Shown here piece after piece: positions 11,326 to 22,745 of a stretch of 64,000 nucleotides of DNA. Both the position numbers and the translations under genes were made by a program. Position 1 is the stretch's first letter; each line of letters opens with the position of its first letter. The notes under the pieces were generated by a model. That model did not search any database and was not told the DNA's origin. It was given only the letters and a program-made list of their open reading frames with translations. Origin of the DNA: Owenia fusiformis (Eukaryota > Annelida > Polychaeta > Sabellida > Oweniidae); NCBI GenBank assembly GCA_903813345.2, contig CAIIXF020000010.1, positions 19,667,181-19,731,180 on the forward strand, given 5' to 3'.

Positions 11326-11450
11326 ATCTTTCCCGATGAGTTCCCCTCGGCTGTCTACAACCCCCCATGGGGCTATTCCAATTGCAACGATCAAATTGCT
11401 CGACTTAGCAGAACGATCATTAAGCGCATCTCCCACATGCCTCATAACAC
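11326..11450 (-). CDS. TRPM exon with the IGIAPWG motif
   Basis: A 125-nt exon between TTTTTAG and a GTAGGT donor. The first two bases complete a Gly codon from the previous exon, then 41 codons read [30 protein letters not shown] and RGELIGKD. The V-RHVGDAL and IGIAPWG blocks are diagnostic for TRPM N-terminal domains. It ends in phase 0, matching the next exon. Rough residues 217-257. Confidence 0.93.
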
Positions 11451-11916
11451 CTAAAAATAAATAAATCATTGCGTTACAAATTGCATCATGGGTAATTGCC
11501 TCCATTTTTTTAAAAGAAAGTCCATGTTAATACCAAGATTTACTTTTTTTACCATTATTAGACTACAGAAGACAAATTAGTTTTTTTAGTTTTTTTTATT
11601 CTACAGAAGATATAATTAGTACTGTATATATTTCAATTCTTCCTATAATTGGTGAACATTATCTTTATTCTGTTCATTAGTTTTATGTACCTGAATCTGC
11701 TTATGTTTAAAATATTATTAACAGTGACCACATAATTCATCTTGAAATAAAGTTCACATCCCAAGAAAATTAAAAGACAAATATGATATATCCTACTATA
11801 CAACCATGGTTGCCAAACTATTTTTGTCATTAAACTTTGTGTCATGGTTAAAATACTTCCAAATAAAACATTTCCAAAAATCATTCCATGAATTAAAGCA
11901 AACGAGGCATTATCAT

Positions 11917-12047
11917 GCAAAATGTCACAACCTGCCCTTTGTTACAGATACAGACTGCTGAACACCAACTGGAAAACATCAACTGCCAAACACCATCCAC
12001 AAAAAAGCAGGAAACTAACATGTGTCAACACTTATGGTGGTGACATA
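11917..12047. mobile_element. GTCACCACC-family repeat copy
   Basis: Starts GCAAAATGTCACAACCTGCC, has the ACACCAACTGG / CATCAACTGCC middle and ends near CACTTATGGTGGTGACATA. Same family as 466-764 and 17511-17680. It lies in the short intron between the TRPM exons at 12168 and 11450. Confidence 0.65.
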
Positions 12048-12167
12048 AAAACCAGAAATGACAAAATTAAAGATAATCCACCATTTTCCAAAATGGCCAT
12101 CTTATTGATTTTGATCAATGAATGATGCTCTAATATCAAACACCTTACAAAAATATGTATGTAGTAC

Positions 12168-12547
12168 CTGTGTTGGTTCCTCCAGTAACAATCCAAGCTC
12201 CTGTTGTCTTTGCAGCCTTCAGCAGTCCCTTTCTAAACACCCTCTTCAGTTTAGGCTGGAGGTCAAAGTTTGCGATACCTCCATTGATTGAAATCAGCAG
12301 CTTGGGAAGGTCTAACCCCCAGTGTTTAGTGAGAAGCTGTAGGATAAGATCAGGCCTGGTATCGTGACACACCCGCACATATTGGGCCTTTGTGGGATGA
12401 GCCCCACCCTGGAACTCTAGGGTGCCATAAGCATCAGTAGAGCTGGACTCCGTATGAGCCTTGACATTCCAATGTTCTTCGGAAGGAAATGGAGCAGCTC
12501 CAGGTCCAAGGTAAGGGTGCGATGCCAGTAGTCTTCCACATCCACAC
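12168..12547 (-). CDS. TRPM exon, start of the TRPM homology region
   Basis: A 380-nt exon between acceptor CCCCTAG and donor GTACTA. It contributes 126 codons: a [10 protein letters not shown] cysteine/glycine start, a central [12 protein letters not shown] segment, [16 protein letters not shown], then [10 protein letters not shown] and ending [11 protein letters not shown]. These match the conserved ligand-sensing SLOG-like fold at the N-terminus of TRPM channels. Just upstream, the first part of this exon together with its acceptor and some intron is repeated in tandem with a 123-bp period. The frame stays open through two of those copies, so the true acceptor in use is not certain; the copy at 12547 gives the most family-like protein. 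Confidence 0.93.
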
Positions 12548-12940
12548 CTAGGGGTATAATAAAATAGAGTTAGTCTAAATGTCTGAACATTCCAGTATTC
12601 TATAGAAGAAAATGGAGCAGCTCCAGGTCCAAGGCAAGGGTGCGATGCCAGTAGTCTTCCACATCCACACCTAGGGGTATAATAAAATAGAGTTAGTCTA
12701 AATGTCTGAACATTCCAGTATACTATAGAAGAAAATGGAGCAGCTCCAGGTCCAAGGCAAGGGTGCAATGCCAGTAGTCTTCCACATCCACACCTAGGGG
12801 TATAATAAAATAGAGTTAGTCTAAATGTCTGAATATTCCAGTATTCTATAGAAGAAAATGGAGCAGCTCCAGGTCCAAGGTAAGGGTGCGATGCCAGTAG
12901 TCTTCCACATACACAGGAGTATAATAAAATAGAGTTCGAC
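12465..12940 (-). repeat. 123-bp tandem repeat over a TRPM exon start and its splice acceptor
   Basis: Units start at 12465, 12588, 12711 and 12834, all 123 bp apart. The first is the functional exon edge. Each unit holds the first exon codons ([11 protein letters not shown]), about 80 exon nt up to WNV, and about 40 nt of intron with its acceptor. Copies 1 to 3 keep CCCCTAG|G at 12549, 12672 and 12795; copy 4 has lost the AG. Since 123 is 41 codons and the intron part has no stop, splicing at an upstream copy would add 41 or 82 residues in frame. Copies 2 and 3 are almost identical, so at least one duplication is recent. Confidence 0.95.
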
Positions 12941-13797
12941 TAGGGGTTCCTAAACAGGACATTAAAGCTTAATTAAGGCCTTTTTGAAATTTTTGTTTAG
13001 GTAACTATTAACCTAATTCTGTAAATAGAGCAGCCTTAATTTTTTGTTCTCCATAAAACATGAAATATAAAAGGCTTCCATAAAGCCAGCGTTGCATGAC
13101 AGATCCCATTAACATTGGAGTCATAAGTATTGCATCATTGGAACAATGCATCCTTATTACAGTTGACACGAGCATGCAATGCTACAATATGACACCATTC
13201 TAGTGAAGCACCAGGAAATGATAGGTTGAGTGTTTTACAAGTGTTATTATTGGAATGACGTAAGTATCATAAAGAGATCCTTAACTACAGAAGCAATAAC
13301 ATCCCAAAGGGATGAAATATGGAAACAAAAATGCTGATACTTATAGTTAACCTACTATAGTCAGACTTTCATCAGTGATGCAGGAACATTTTCTGAGTAT
13401 CCCCTGCTCCAGAGAGCTCCAAAGTGCCAAACAAATCAATTGAAAGTTCCCTCATTTGATTATAATGGTATAATTATTAACTTTATCACAGATCTGCTTG
13501 TGTTGTTTGAATTCAATACTCTATTGCATGTTCACTTTGCTATCAAATAAATACAATTGAGCAGTTAGTGAGTTCAACATTTCAATTTAAAAGCTGATCT
13601 TTTTATGAGGGTTTCATTTCTTTTACGCTTATCTGACGTAAACATATTTCATTTTCAATTCTCAGGACAGTGGCAAGGAGATATAGATGTATTAACGATT
13701 TGTGACAATGATCTGACCAATCATTTAAGGCAAAAAAAGGCAATATCAGATCATGCGTCAAATTAGATTTATGTTTATCTTCGCTAAATGTAACTGA
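12941..13797. other. TRPM intron without recognisable feature
   Basis: Part of the intron between the TRPM exons at 17315 and 12547. I see only AT-rich unique-looking sequence and no frame with family motifs or splice structure. Confidence 0.6.
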
Positions 13798-14319
13798 TAG
13801 GGGTCCCACGATACATTATCTTTAATTTTGATACGAGCAAAGATATTTACCTCACATTATGATACAAACAATCTGAGCAATGTAACAGCGTAACAAATAC
13901 TTTTATTTTCAAAAAGATATGGGAAAACAAGATATTAAGATGCCAAATGTACCAACTGCCGAATTTCGAACTCGTGAAACAGTATGTAACTATGGATGTC
14001 CTCCAAAAACTAATGTCCACTCGTGTCCAGTGTCCATCCATGATTTATATTTTTATTTCATGATCTTTTTCAAACTGTTTTCATGAAACAAAACCGGATA
14101 TCCTATATAAGAGGTACATTCTATGCCAGATTTCACAAGGAACAAAAGGAAAAAAGGGAAGATACAATCTTACATTATTTAATATGCTTTCGAACATGAT
14201 TTTGCTGTTTTGGGAGGTTAAAAACGATACAGAATTTTAACCGATATTCAAGTTGAGTATCGATACGCTCGTATCATGACCAATTGCTCAAGCAAATCCG
14301 AGCAATCGCGAGACCCCTA
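13798..14319. mobile_element. 522-bp hAT-like non-autonomous element
   Basis: Ends are TAGGGGTCCCACGAT and the complement of TAGGGGTCTCGCGAT (13 of 15 identical). Flanks are GTAACTGA and GTAATTGC, an 8-bp target duplication with two changes, as expected for hAT elements. Inside, both arms carry GATACGAG motifs. No transposase frame. Confidence 0.72.
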
Positions 14320-15180
14320 GTAATTGCCATCTATTGACTCCAATTGACTGATTGTGGACTTACTCTCAAAAACACAAAAACATACAATTTTGTTAGCCAG
14401 AGATATCTTATATCTTATATAAGATATTTTTACACAAATGGTATCATTTGGAAGCTTTCTATAAGTCCATGTCCAGATTATCTCTGAATAGTCATAATTC
14501 AAGAGGCTGATAATTCTATGGATACTGTATGTTTTATAAAAGTGTTTTGACTTGATTCTTCCTACTGGGAGCAGCATGTTTTATTCACAATGATACAGCT
14601 TTTGATTGAATTTCTCGAAGAAGAAAGCTTGCTAAATTACTGATTGTATCTAAGACTTGAAGTTTACATTTTGCACGTCCCTTGTGCCCAAATGAAATCT
14701 GCTAGCATACAGATATTGTGGAACTTATATACTCTAATACATAATCCAGGGCATGCCGTCACTCTTCATTATAACTAATTGAGGTTTATTTCTTGGTTAA
14801 ATGGAGGTATGGTGAGCCGATTTGCTATTTAGAAGTCATAAGGGCCAAATGTTTTAAGAGCAATGAAATTATGAAGCAATGAAATTATGAAATACTAAAC
14901 ACAGTAATGAGGGACATCATAAAATGTTTTGTTTAATCTGATAATTAAAGGTTGAAGAATAACAGCCAAAATTCTCCTCAATTCATAGAGTAAGCCACAA
15001 CCCCTAAAATGCTATGCTATTTTTGTATGACAATGATAAATTGATGAGACCAAATACCTTTATGATCTCTTTCATTCAATATTAATACATAACATATGTG
15101 CATAATTGATGGAAAGAATAAGAACTAGACTTTGGAAATTGAACGAAGTTCAATTTCAGACTCCAGATCTAGACTTTTTT

Positions 15181-15235
15181 TAGCCGAGTCATCCAGAATA
15201 AGCCGAGTCATCCAAAATAAGCTGAGTCATCCAGA
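15181..15235. repeat. Three short GAGTCATCCA repeats
   Basis: AGCCGAGTCATCCAGAATA and two near copies follow each other directly before the purine-rich tract. Confidence 0.8.
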
Positions 15236-15425
15236 AAAAGATGGATGGATGGATGGATGAAAAAGGAAGGAAGGATAGGCTAGAATAGGAAGGAATGATA
15301 GGATAGAATAGGAAAGAATGATAGAATAGAATATGAAGAAGGAATAGAATAGGAAGGATAGGAAGGAGAGGATACGAAGGAAAGGTAGATAAGAAGGATA
15401 CGATAGTTTCACAAAGGAAGGATGG
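15236..15425. repeat. Purine-rich GGAT/GGAAG microsatellite tract
   Basis: About 190 bp of almost pure A/G with GGATGGATGG at the start and AGGAAGGAT / AGAATAGG variants. Minus-strand open frames here only reflect the missing stop codons of a pyrimidine strand. Confidence 0.9.
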
Positions 15426-17314
15426 ATGCAATTTTCAATATTTTCTTCTCTACTCTTGACTTTCTATCAGGATACCATCAGATCGATTTTTCTCGAAATT
15501 TCAAAACGCCATAACTTTCGAATCGGAAGTCGGATCAAAATTTGGTTTGCAGACTCGGATTCCTGAGAAAATTCTACCCTTAATTCATAACTCATATGTT
15601 AAATTTGGAGAACTTTTTATTTTGACCTTCTTTTCGGACACCATATCTCAAAAGTGGGTCGAAATACTTTCTGACGGCAAAAGGCTAACACTATTAGCAC
15701 ACTCTTTCGTACCTGTATACAAAATTTTAAAGCAAATCATTTAAACATAGTGTCAGAATCGCAAAAATAAGGAAAAACTATGAATTTGACATACATTTTG
15801 ACCTAGGGATTTTGGTGTCCAAATTTTGAAGTTAGGTAGCCTTCGAGGTCCCCTTCTTTCATAGGCTTTCATTATTTTAAGCTGTACTTAGTCTATATCT
15901 CGAATTTTACACTTCAAAAAAAATTTTCCCATTGACATAACATGGGACACCAAATTTAGCGATTTTTGAGCTTTCAAAATGTCATAACTTCCGAACAAGA
16001 AGTCGGATCGAAATTTGATTTGCAGATTCAGATGCCTGAGAAAATTCTATACTTAATTCATAACTCAAACGTTAAATTTGGAGAATGTTTTAGTTTGACC
16101 TACTTTTGGGACACCATATCTCAAAAGTGGGGCAAAATACTTTCTGACGGCAAAAGGCTAACACTATTAGCACACTCTTGGCTACATGTATACAAAATTT
16201 CGAAGAATATAATTAATCTGTAGTGTCAGAATCGCAAAAATAAGGAAAAACTTTGAAATTTGACCTAGATCTTGACCTAGGCATTTTGGTGTCCAAATTT
16301 TTATGAAAAGAAGGTTTTGAGGTCCCTTTCTTTTATGGGCTTCCATTATGTTTAGCTGTGCTTAGTCTGTATCTCATATTTTACACTTCAAAAAAATATT
16401 TTTTCCCATTGAATTAACATGGGGCACCAAATTTAGCGATTTTTGAATTTTCAAAACGCCATAACTTCTGAACTGGGAGTCAGATCGAAATTTGGTTTTC
16501 AGATTCGGAATCCTGAGAAAATCTCCTATAAGATTGATATCCTGGACATTGGATTCGGAGAACTTTTTTTTGGACCTCGTTTTCGGACACTGATATCTCG
16601 AAATCGGTTTGAGATACCAAGAAACTAAATCGACCCTAGATTTTCTACTTTTTTATGAGAAACACAATGAAAAAAACCCGGATCAAAAATATTGAAGGAC
16701 GACCGAGAAAATCGAAAAAAGTGACAAAGTACTGGATTTGACCTAGTTCTTGACCTTTGACCTAGATAAAAATTTGACCCAATTTCCCACCAACTAGATA
16801 CTAAACCTAAATGAACTGTATTATGGTATTTACTGGATACCTTATAGTTATTGAAAAAACTCAAAAAGAATAATAAGAATAATAATAATAAGAATACTGG
16901 CAAAAACAATAGACTCCAGATTGACATCTGGAGTCTAATAACATGGAGAAAATAGGATCATAAACACTTTAATGCAAACTATTATCTTATGTTATTAGAC
17001 ATCATTGTAGGGTACTGATGCTACAAGAAATATGGTTACTCAAATCTGTAGATTTATCATTTGTGGTCATAAGTACATTTAGGTTTTCCACAACATTTTT
17101 GAAAAAAACATTCAAGCAATTTTTGAGAAAATTCTCAATCTGTTGAGAGCATCAATCCTTAGTAAATACATGTACTGTATGAAATTATTCATAGAAAATG
17201 ATTATATCAATTTGACATGTCTAAATTAATGCATTGAATATTATAAATTCAATTTTATAAAAAAAAGTAATGACAAAATCAAAATTAATAAAAAAAGATT
17301 TTCAATGCTCTTAC

Positions 17315-17394
17315 TTGCTGGGATCTTTGGCACTTGGTATAAACTTGACACATTCTCTCTTCAGGAAAACTTTCTCAATCCAGCTTTTCTGACT
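17315..17394 (-). CDS. TRPM exon with the SQKSWIE motif
   Basis: This 80-nt exon is preceded by TTTCAG and followed by GTAAGA. It reads SQKSWIEKVFLKRECVKF and then a segment ending in IPSAKDPS, with two bases left over. SQKSWIE followed by KREC and IPS-KDP is the conserved opening of the TRPM homology region in TRPM1/3/6/7 proteins; in TRPM6/7 it comes directly after the initiator Met. It corresponds to residues 63-88 if the upstream exon is right. The leftover AA is completed by the G that opens the exon at 12547, giving Lys. The 4.8-kb intron to that exon contains several mobile-element remnants. Confidence 0.9.
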
Positions 17395-17510
17395 CTGAAA
17401 GTATAAGACAAACAAATCTTATTTCATTAGCTCATACATTTAACCATGCTCACATTTAAGTTCATTTAGAGCTTCAGCTCTTACTAAAATTCATTCAACA
17501 GAAATGGGAC

Positions 17511-17680
17511 AAGGCATTAACATGCAAAATGTCACCACCTGCCATTTGTTACAAACACCAACCACCCAAAAGCAACTGGCAAACAGCAACTGCGAAACAT
17601 CACCAACACCAACAACCAAACAGTGGCCACAAAAAAGTTGAAGACAATAACAATATGTCACCACTTTTGGTGGTGACATA
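17511..17680. mobile_element. GTCACCACC-family repeat, most complete copy
   Basis: Begins ACATGCAAAATGTCACCACC, followed by CCATTTGTTACA, a series of ACACCAACCACC-like words and AAAAAAGTTGAAGAC. It ends in the palindrome GTCACCACTTTTGGTGGTGA. It lies just outside the TRPM exon at 17394. Confidence 0.7.
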
Positions 17681-17817
17681 ATTATTGGGACATACAGGAA
17701 AATTAGTAAAATCATCCTACAAAGAAACAATATACTGAATGTTATGCAATATTGGCCCTAAGATCACAGCACATATTTTTGAGCTACTGGATCCCCATAC
17801 CGCAAACTGTATTTCTA

Positions 17818-18037
17818 TAAAAGGGATACAAGCTACAGTGAAGTTGCAAATGGAGCAGGTATTCTCTATCTGTCTATAGAGCTTTTCTGGTAATAATACA
17901 CTGCAAACTGCTCAGTGAATCTATACAATAGTAGAATACTTGGAATATAATATGTAAAATCTAGTATACCTTCAGAAATATGGAAATAAACAAACATTCT
18001 CCATTTGCAACTTCACTGTAGCCTGTATCGCTTTTTA
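17818..18037. mobile_element. 220-bp foldback MITE
   Basis: The arms of about 40 bp are inverted repeats: AAAGGGATACAAGCTACAGTG with GAAGTTGCAAATGGAG at the left, and the same words complemented at the right. It lies between the two 5'-most TRPM exons. No coding capacity. Confidence 0.82.
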
Positions 18038-18325
18038 AGAAAAAGAAATACAGGCTACAGAATGGGGGTAGGGTAGTGTGTAGACGTCTCATTTTAAGTG
18101 TATGTGTTGAACATGCATTCTCATAATGCCAAAAAATCATGAATGAAGAGAATTTAATTTTTCAAAAGATAACATAAGAGTCTACATTGTTCAACTTAAA
18201 TTCAGGTTTAAAAATACTTTCTGGTATAATCATGATGATGAATATGATTTCATATGCCTGATTCTCAGAATCCCCTAATCAATTACATCACTACACTCAT
18301 ATATGGAAAATAAAATGAAACTAAC

Positions 18326-18511
18326 ATCAACCCCATCTATTGAGTGCATCGAATGAACTGTTCGTTGTTTGCCAATTTTTCCCAATAGTACTCCATAACG
18401 TCGTCTTTTTATACTCGCTTTTATTACATTTTTATTTGGCATCAATTCTTTATCTAAATCATCCAGATCATTGTTGCTATATTCTGCGGTTGGTAAAATC
18501 TTACGCTCCAT
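18326..18511 (-). CDS. Candidate first coding exon of the TRPM gene
   Basis: The ATG at 18511 opens 62 codons ending at a GT donor (GTTAGT) after 18326. The exon ends in phase 0, which is what the next recognised exon (17394) needs. An in-frame TAA lies ten codons upstream of the ATG, supporting this start. The peptide begins MERKILPTAEY, has an acidic stretch around residues 14-22 and a basic stretch SIKRRRYG at about 33-40. TRPM N-termini vary between paralogues, so this part has no family motif to confirm it. The assignment rests on phase, strand, spacing and an open frame of the right kind. An alternative or additional 5' exon further right is possible. Confidence 0.45.
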
Positions 18512-20817
18512 ATTCTCTGTATTGCTATGTGAACATTACAATCGCAGTTTCTAAGCATTTACATAATCCTACTGGCTCACTAAACAACATTGATAAATGA
18601 CTTGAGATAATTTTTTCGTTTTTAAAGCTGATTGTTGCGTCATGATAGTAATCCATTTCTGAATGTTAGTGTCCTATAACAGTGCAGTCATTTCTCGAAT
18701 TGATATATTCTTCGAAGAATGTTTCACGTCATACCATATTCATCAGAGCATTAAAAAGTGACTTCCAATGTGAAGACTGCATTGATATACTGATATAAGG
18801 CAGATACTAAATCTTGGTCATTGTGAGCTACATACATATCAATCACGCCAACTCTTCCTGCTGGCCTGTCCTCTTAACATCCCATGAAAGCTCCATAAAA
18901 ATCATTCCAAATGGGAGATCACTGTCAGTTTTTTAGATGATTACACCTAACTCATATGTTACAATCTCCAGTGCACGTAAGTCATCAATGATAGCATTAT
19001 CTGTACCATCAATGGTTTCAAAGATATCTTTAATAATATCTTGAGGGTTTCTCCATAAAATTTTCTTCCTAACACATGATTTAGTAGGTGTTATAAATTT
19101 CATGATTTATAGCTTTACTCCAATATTTTATTAACTTTTCCCATATCACAAATCAACATTTATAAAGTATGCTCCTTGTTATTGTATTATTCCAAATGTT
19201 TTTGGAAAAGAAATATCCTGCATGTATGTCCAAATCTTGGTGTTAACTTGTTTTAACAAATCCTATGCTGTATCAATGGGTTAATGATCTTGCAATATAT
19301 TCATCTTTGACCATTGTTATAATATCATCAATGACGTCTTCACTTCTACCAGGATATTACATTGGATAATATGTACAAATCTATTGATAAAATCGAGATT
19401 CTTTCATGAATAAAGTATACAATATAAAACATTGCATGTTTTATATGATACAGCTTATCAATAAAAAAGATTACTTTCATTGCATCGATAGCATATGGAT
19501 ATCATTTCTAATTGCTTGGATTCAGGAGTTAAGTTTATCTGTATTTTTTATTCGTTAAGATTCAAATGAAATAACTTCTATTTGTCATTGAAAATGGTGT
19601 TAATCCGATAATCTAGAATTTCCTTTAACGTGTTTACTCCTCGAGAACTCTGAAACAAGAATACTTTTTAATCCCATTGTAATTCATTAATGTCTTTTCT
19701 GGCATTTTTATACATTATTCACTGGCATCTTGCTCAAAAGCGGCAATTATAGTGGAACATAAAATCAAATGAGCTCTATCTGGCAATAAAATAAGTCCCT
19801 AGTTTATGTGAGAGAGATCAATATATGTTTGATTGAAGTTTTCATCACCAATAAATACTAATACTAAAACTTCAGTTAAACCACAAAATTATTCATTGAT
19901 CAGCAATTTTTTTTATTTTGACATTGAAACATTTCTGATTAGTGTCATCATTCCTCTTCAAATACAGCTTCCTTAGGAAAAATATCATCTAATAAAATGG
20001 GTAGGCACGAAAGTTGATAAGGGAAGCCTAAATAATTCCCCCCAGAAAAAACTTTTGGCCCTTTTTTGGATATCTGAATATTTGGGCCTATTTCTATAAA
20101 AAAAAAAAGAAGTATTTTTCCAAACAAAGCCAATTTTCTAAATAAGACCCAAATTTTTTAAGAGTCCCAAGTGCACCATCGTCAGGGAGTATAAACAGAC
20201 AAATCCCCCTTCTTCTATACTGCTTATTGGATCTTAGTAATATAATTCCAATCTGGTAACAAATCACACTTTATATCAATGTCTACTACAGTAAGTCAAA
20301 ATAACCTAAAAATGTATGAATCTTAACAGATCACAATTTCTATCATCATTTACGTGCTGAAAACAATCCTTAATCTATAGATCTTTCAAAGAAATCGTCA
20401 GAAAATTAAGAAAATGTTACAAATAGTTAAATAACTTAAATGAATCGTTATCTCCTGATCTACTGCTCTCTGCAGACTGTAACTCACAAAAATAATTTGA
20501 CATAGCGGCAAAAGATCTGATTGTGTTCAAACAAAATGTACACCCGTATTAAAAGCATCACTTATCTTTATTTTTTAGGCATAAACAAACCTGACAATGT
20601 CCCAAGTGATAGCTTCACTAAACCTTTAATTATTGGAAATTCACCCAATTTACTGCATATTTTTGTTCTATCTTGGAACTAAGGTCCTAAAGGGCCAATT
20701 CAGGTTTCATAAAATACTAAAATTGTCTCCTAAATAAAATTTTATTACAATCAAGCTTAAATTTTCAGATAAATGTGATGGAATTAATGCTGAAATATGC
20801 TTCACAAATGACATTAA
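18512..20817. other. Interval without recognised gene
   Basis: AT-rich sequence upstream of the TRPM first exon. The TRPM promoter should lie near the right of 18511, but I see no TATA box or initiator I would stand by. No frame with family motifs. Confidence 0.6.
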
Positions 20818-21260
20818 GTACCAGAAAGTCTATTCATGTACCAGAAAGTCTATTCATGTACCAGAAAGCCTATTCATGTACCAGAAAGCCTGTTCATATA
20901 CCAGAAAGTCTATTCATATACCAGAAAGTCTATTCATATACCAGAAAACCTATTCAAATACCAGAAAGTCTATTCATGTACCAGAAAGCCTATTCATGTA
21001 CCAGAAAGTCTATTCATATACCAGAAAGTCTATTCATGTACCAGGAAGTCTATTAATGTACCAGAAAGTCTATTCATGTACCAGAAAGTCTATTCATATA
21101 CCAGAAAGTCTATTCATGTACCAGAAAGTCTATTCATGTACCAGAAAGTCTATTCATGTACCAGAAAGTCTATTCATGTACCAGAAAGCCTATTCATGTA
21201 CCAGAAAGCCTATTCATGCACCAGAAAGTCTATTCATGTACCAGAAAGTCTATTCATGTT
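20818..21260 (+). repeat. 20-bp tandem array, 22 units, open in all three plus frames
   Basis: Twenty-two contiguous units close to CCAGAAAGTCTATTCATGTA. Twenty is not a multiple of three, so each frame cycles through all phases and the translation repeats every 60 bp as a 20-residue word containing YQKVYSCTRK, IHVPESLF and so on. All three frames are therefore stop-free across the array. There is no promoter, splice site or family match that would make it a gene. Confidence 0.95.
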
Positions 21261-22135
21261 ATATGGGTATGGCCTTCTTTAGTCTAAGTTAAGAAAGAAA
21301 AGTTTCTGGGTGGATCTGGAAACTAACAAGAGGGGGGGGGGGCAAATTTAAAGTCTGAAAAAATCCTTCTATACTTGCGCAAAAATCCTTCAGGCCCATT
21401 TTTGAAAATTTAGCCCAGTAATGTCCAAATAAGCCTACCAATTTTTTTCTGGGCATATCTTAGAGGTGGGGGTGTGTGAATTATCTATAGAGAGGTTCAG
21501 TAAGAGAGAGATAGAGATGTAGAAATGAGGAATAGAAGTTCACCGAAGTGTCATTAATCTTGATGATCATCTTCTTCAGCAAAACAATGTGCTCAGAATT
21601 TTAACAAGGTTCTAATATTGTTTTCATTCTCCCTGCTATATGCTACAAGGTTTCTAGCTTAAAAACTTATCAGCTATAAACATTTTGTGTTTAAATCATA
21701 AGTTGGCTAAAAGTTTTGCATAAAATTCTACTCTACATTTTGTTACGTCAATACTGACTGATAGATCATCCATCACTTCTGTACAGAAGTATATCCCTAT
21801 CTAACAAGTTATACAAGCAAGGCACTGGCGGATCCAGGGGGACCCATGGGGCCTGCCCAACTCTCTTGGGTGGGCCTAGAAAATTTTTTAACCCACTCAC
21901 TACGGCCCCATGCTATTTCGTCAGCAATCTGACGATGGTGTTCTGGACCAGCGTCTAGAGGCATGTCAGGGTGACACCCATCATGAATTGTATAAAATTG
22001 AAGATTTATACTTACTTTGTTGATTATATGTACTTTTTTGATGTATAATAAGGTTTAACATGAAAAAAACATAAAGAAAATAAAAAAAATTGAAAACACG
22101 ACTTTGTTGATTTTTCCCGTGATGCACTTGTCAAA

Positions 22136-22290
22136 ATGGCGGAAAATTTAAAACGCCCTGCTAGAGATGCAAAAACAAGAGCCTTACAGTTCTTTCAAGA
22201 CGGGTTTTCACTTGATGGGGACTGTAGTGATGAAGATGGTTTACCAGAGCATGAGGAGAACCAATTAGATGAGGATTTTATGAGAGCTAG
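22136..22290 (+). CDS. piggyBac transposase exon 1
   Basis: The ATG at 22136 (CAAAATGGCG context) starts MAENLKRPARDAKTR and an acidic stretch SLDGDCSDEDGLPEHEE. It ends DFMRA plus AG at a GTATGT donor. Phase 2 is completed by the G at 22746 to give Arg. Acidic, disordered N-termini are usual for piggyBac transposases. The 455-bp intron ends TTTTAG. Confidence 0.8.
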
Positions 22291-22745
22291 GTATGTAAAA
22301 TGTAAGATGATTGTGTTGTTCGTCAGTTGTTGTCAGTTTCAAAAAATGAAAAAAAAACTTTTTGCAAGCAAAACACGAAAAAAAGTAATTATGCGAGGAA
22401 AAGACTGATTACCAACCTTTTTCAAAATACAAAGTACCATAACATGGTATTTTACCATAGGAAATAGCGATGAAATGTCCATAAAATTGCTGAATAAGTT
22501 ACTTCCGGTCCATCGCGAGTGGGCGATAATAGGGTACATTCAAGTTTACGCACTTTTCTATCTATCTGCTTCAATAAACAGAATCAGTTAACCAGTATAC
22601 AAATATGACTGTTGCTTCTTTACTTGTTAATATCTATAAATATTGCTTCTTTTACCCAGATTCCCATGTCAATTCATACTACCTGCATCCCATGGCAAAA
22701 TTTTCAAAATCTATGATATTTGAACAGGTCTTTTCAACATTTTAG

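Larger units (their letters stand above)
15127..16938. mobile_element. GACTCCAG-bounded repeat element with ~475-bp tandem units
   Basis: The left edge has AGACTCCAGATCTAGACT beside a hairpin GAAATTGAAC/GTTCAATTTC. The right edge is a 12-bp-stem hairpin TAGACTCCAGAT...ATCTGGAGTCTA. Inside are three direct repeats starting at about 15480, 15954 and 16431 (spacing 473 and 477 bp), the third truncated. Each holds a conserved TCAAAACGCCATAACTT, an AGTCGGATC and a GACACCATATCTCAAAAGTGG stretch. Open frames of 60-85 codons recur in the copies but have no known motif. Class unknown. Confidence 0.65.
255..18511 (-). other. TRPM-family cation channel gene, 5' part (gene-level entry)
   Basis: Ten minus-strand exons at 18511-18326, 17394-17315, 12547-12168, 11450-11326, 10930-10756, 7949-7766, 6947-6824, 6184-6112, 1057-957 and 389-255 join through GT-AG introns with every phase matching. 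They give one open frame of about 521 residues. The protein is the cytosolic N-terminal TRPM homology region, recognised by blocks such as [40 protein letters not shown] and [13 protein letters not shown] channels are tetrameric plasma-membrane cation channels, and the TRPM1/3/6/7 group conducts Ca2+ and Mg2+. The six transmembrane segments, the pore and any C-terminal kinase must lie left of position 255, so channel versus channel-kinase type cannot be decided here. The introns are full of repeats. Family assignment is firm; paralogue is not. Confidence 0.93.

Noticed and set aside
15189-15431. Two minus-strand frames rich in Phe, Leu, Ser and Pro
   Set aside because: Translations of the pyrimidine strand of a GGAT/GGAAG microsatellite.
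20775-21292. Protein genes of 93-148 codons in three frames
   Set aside because: All come from one 20-bp tandem repeat that lacks stops in every plus frame.
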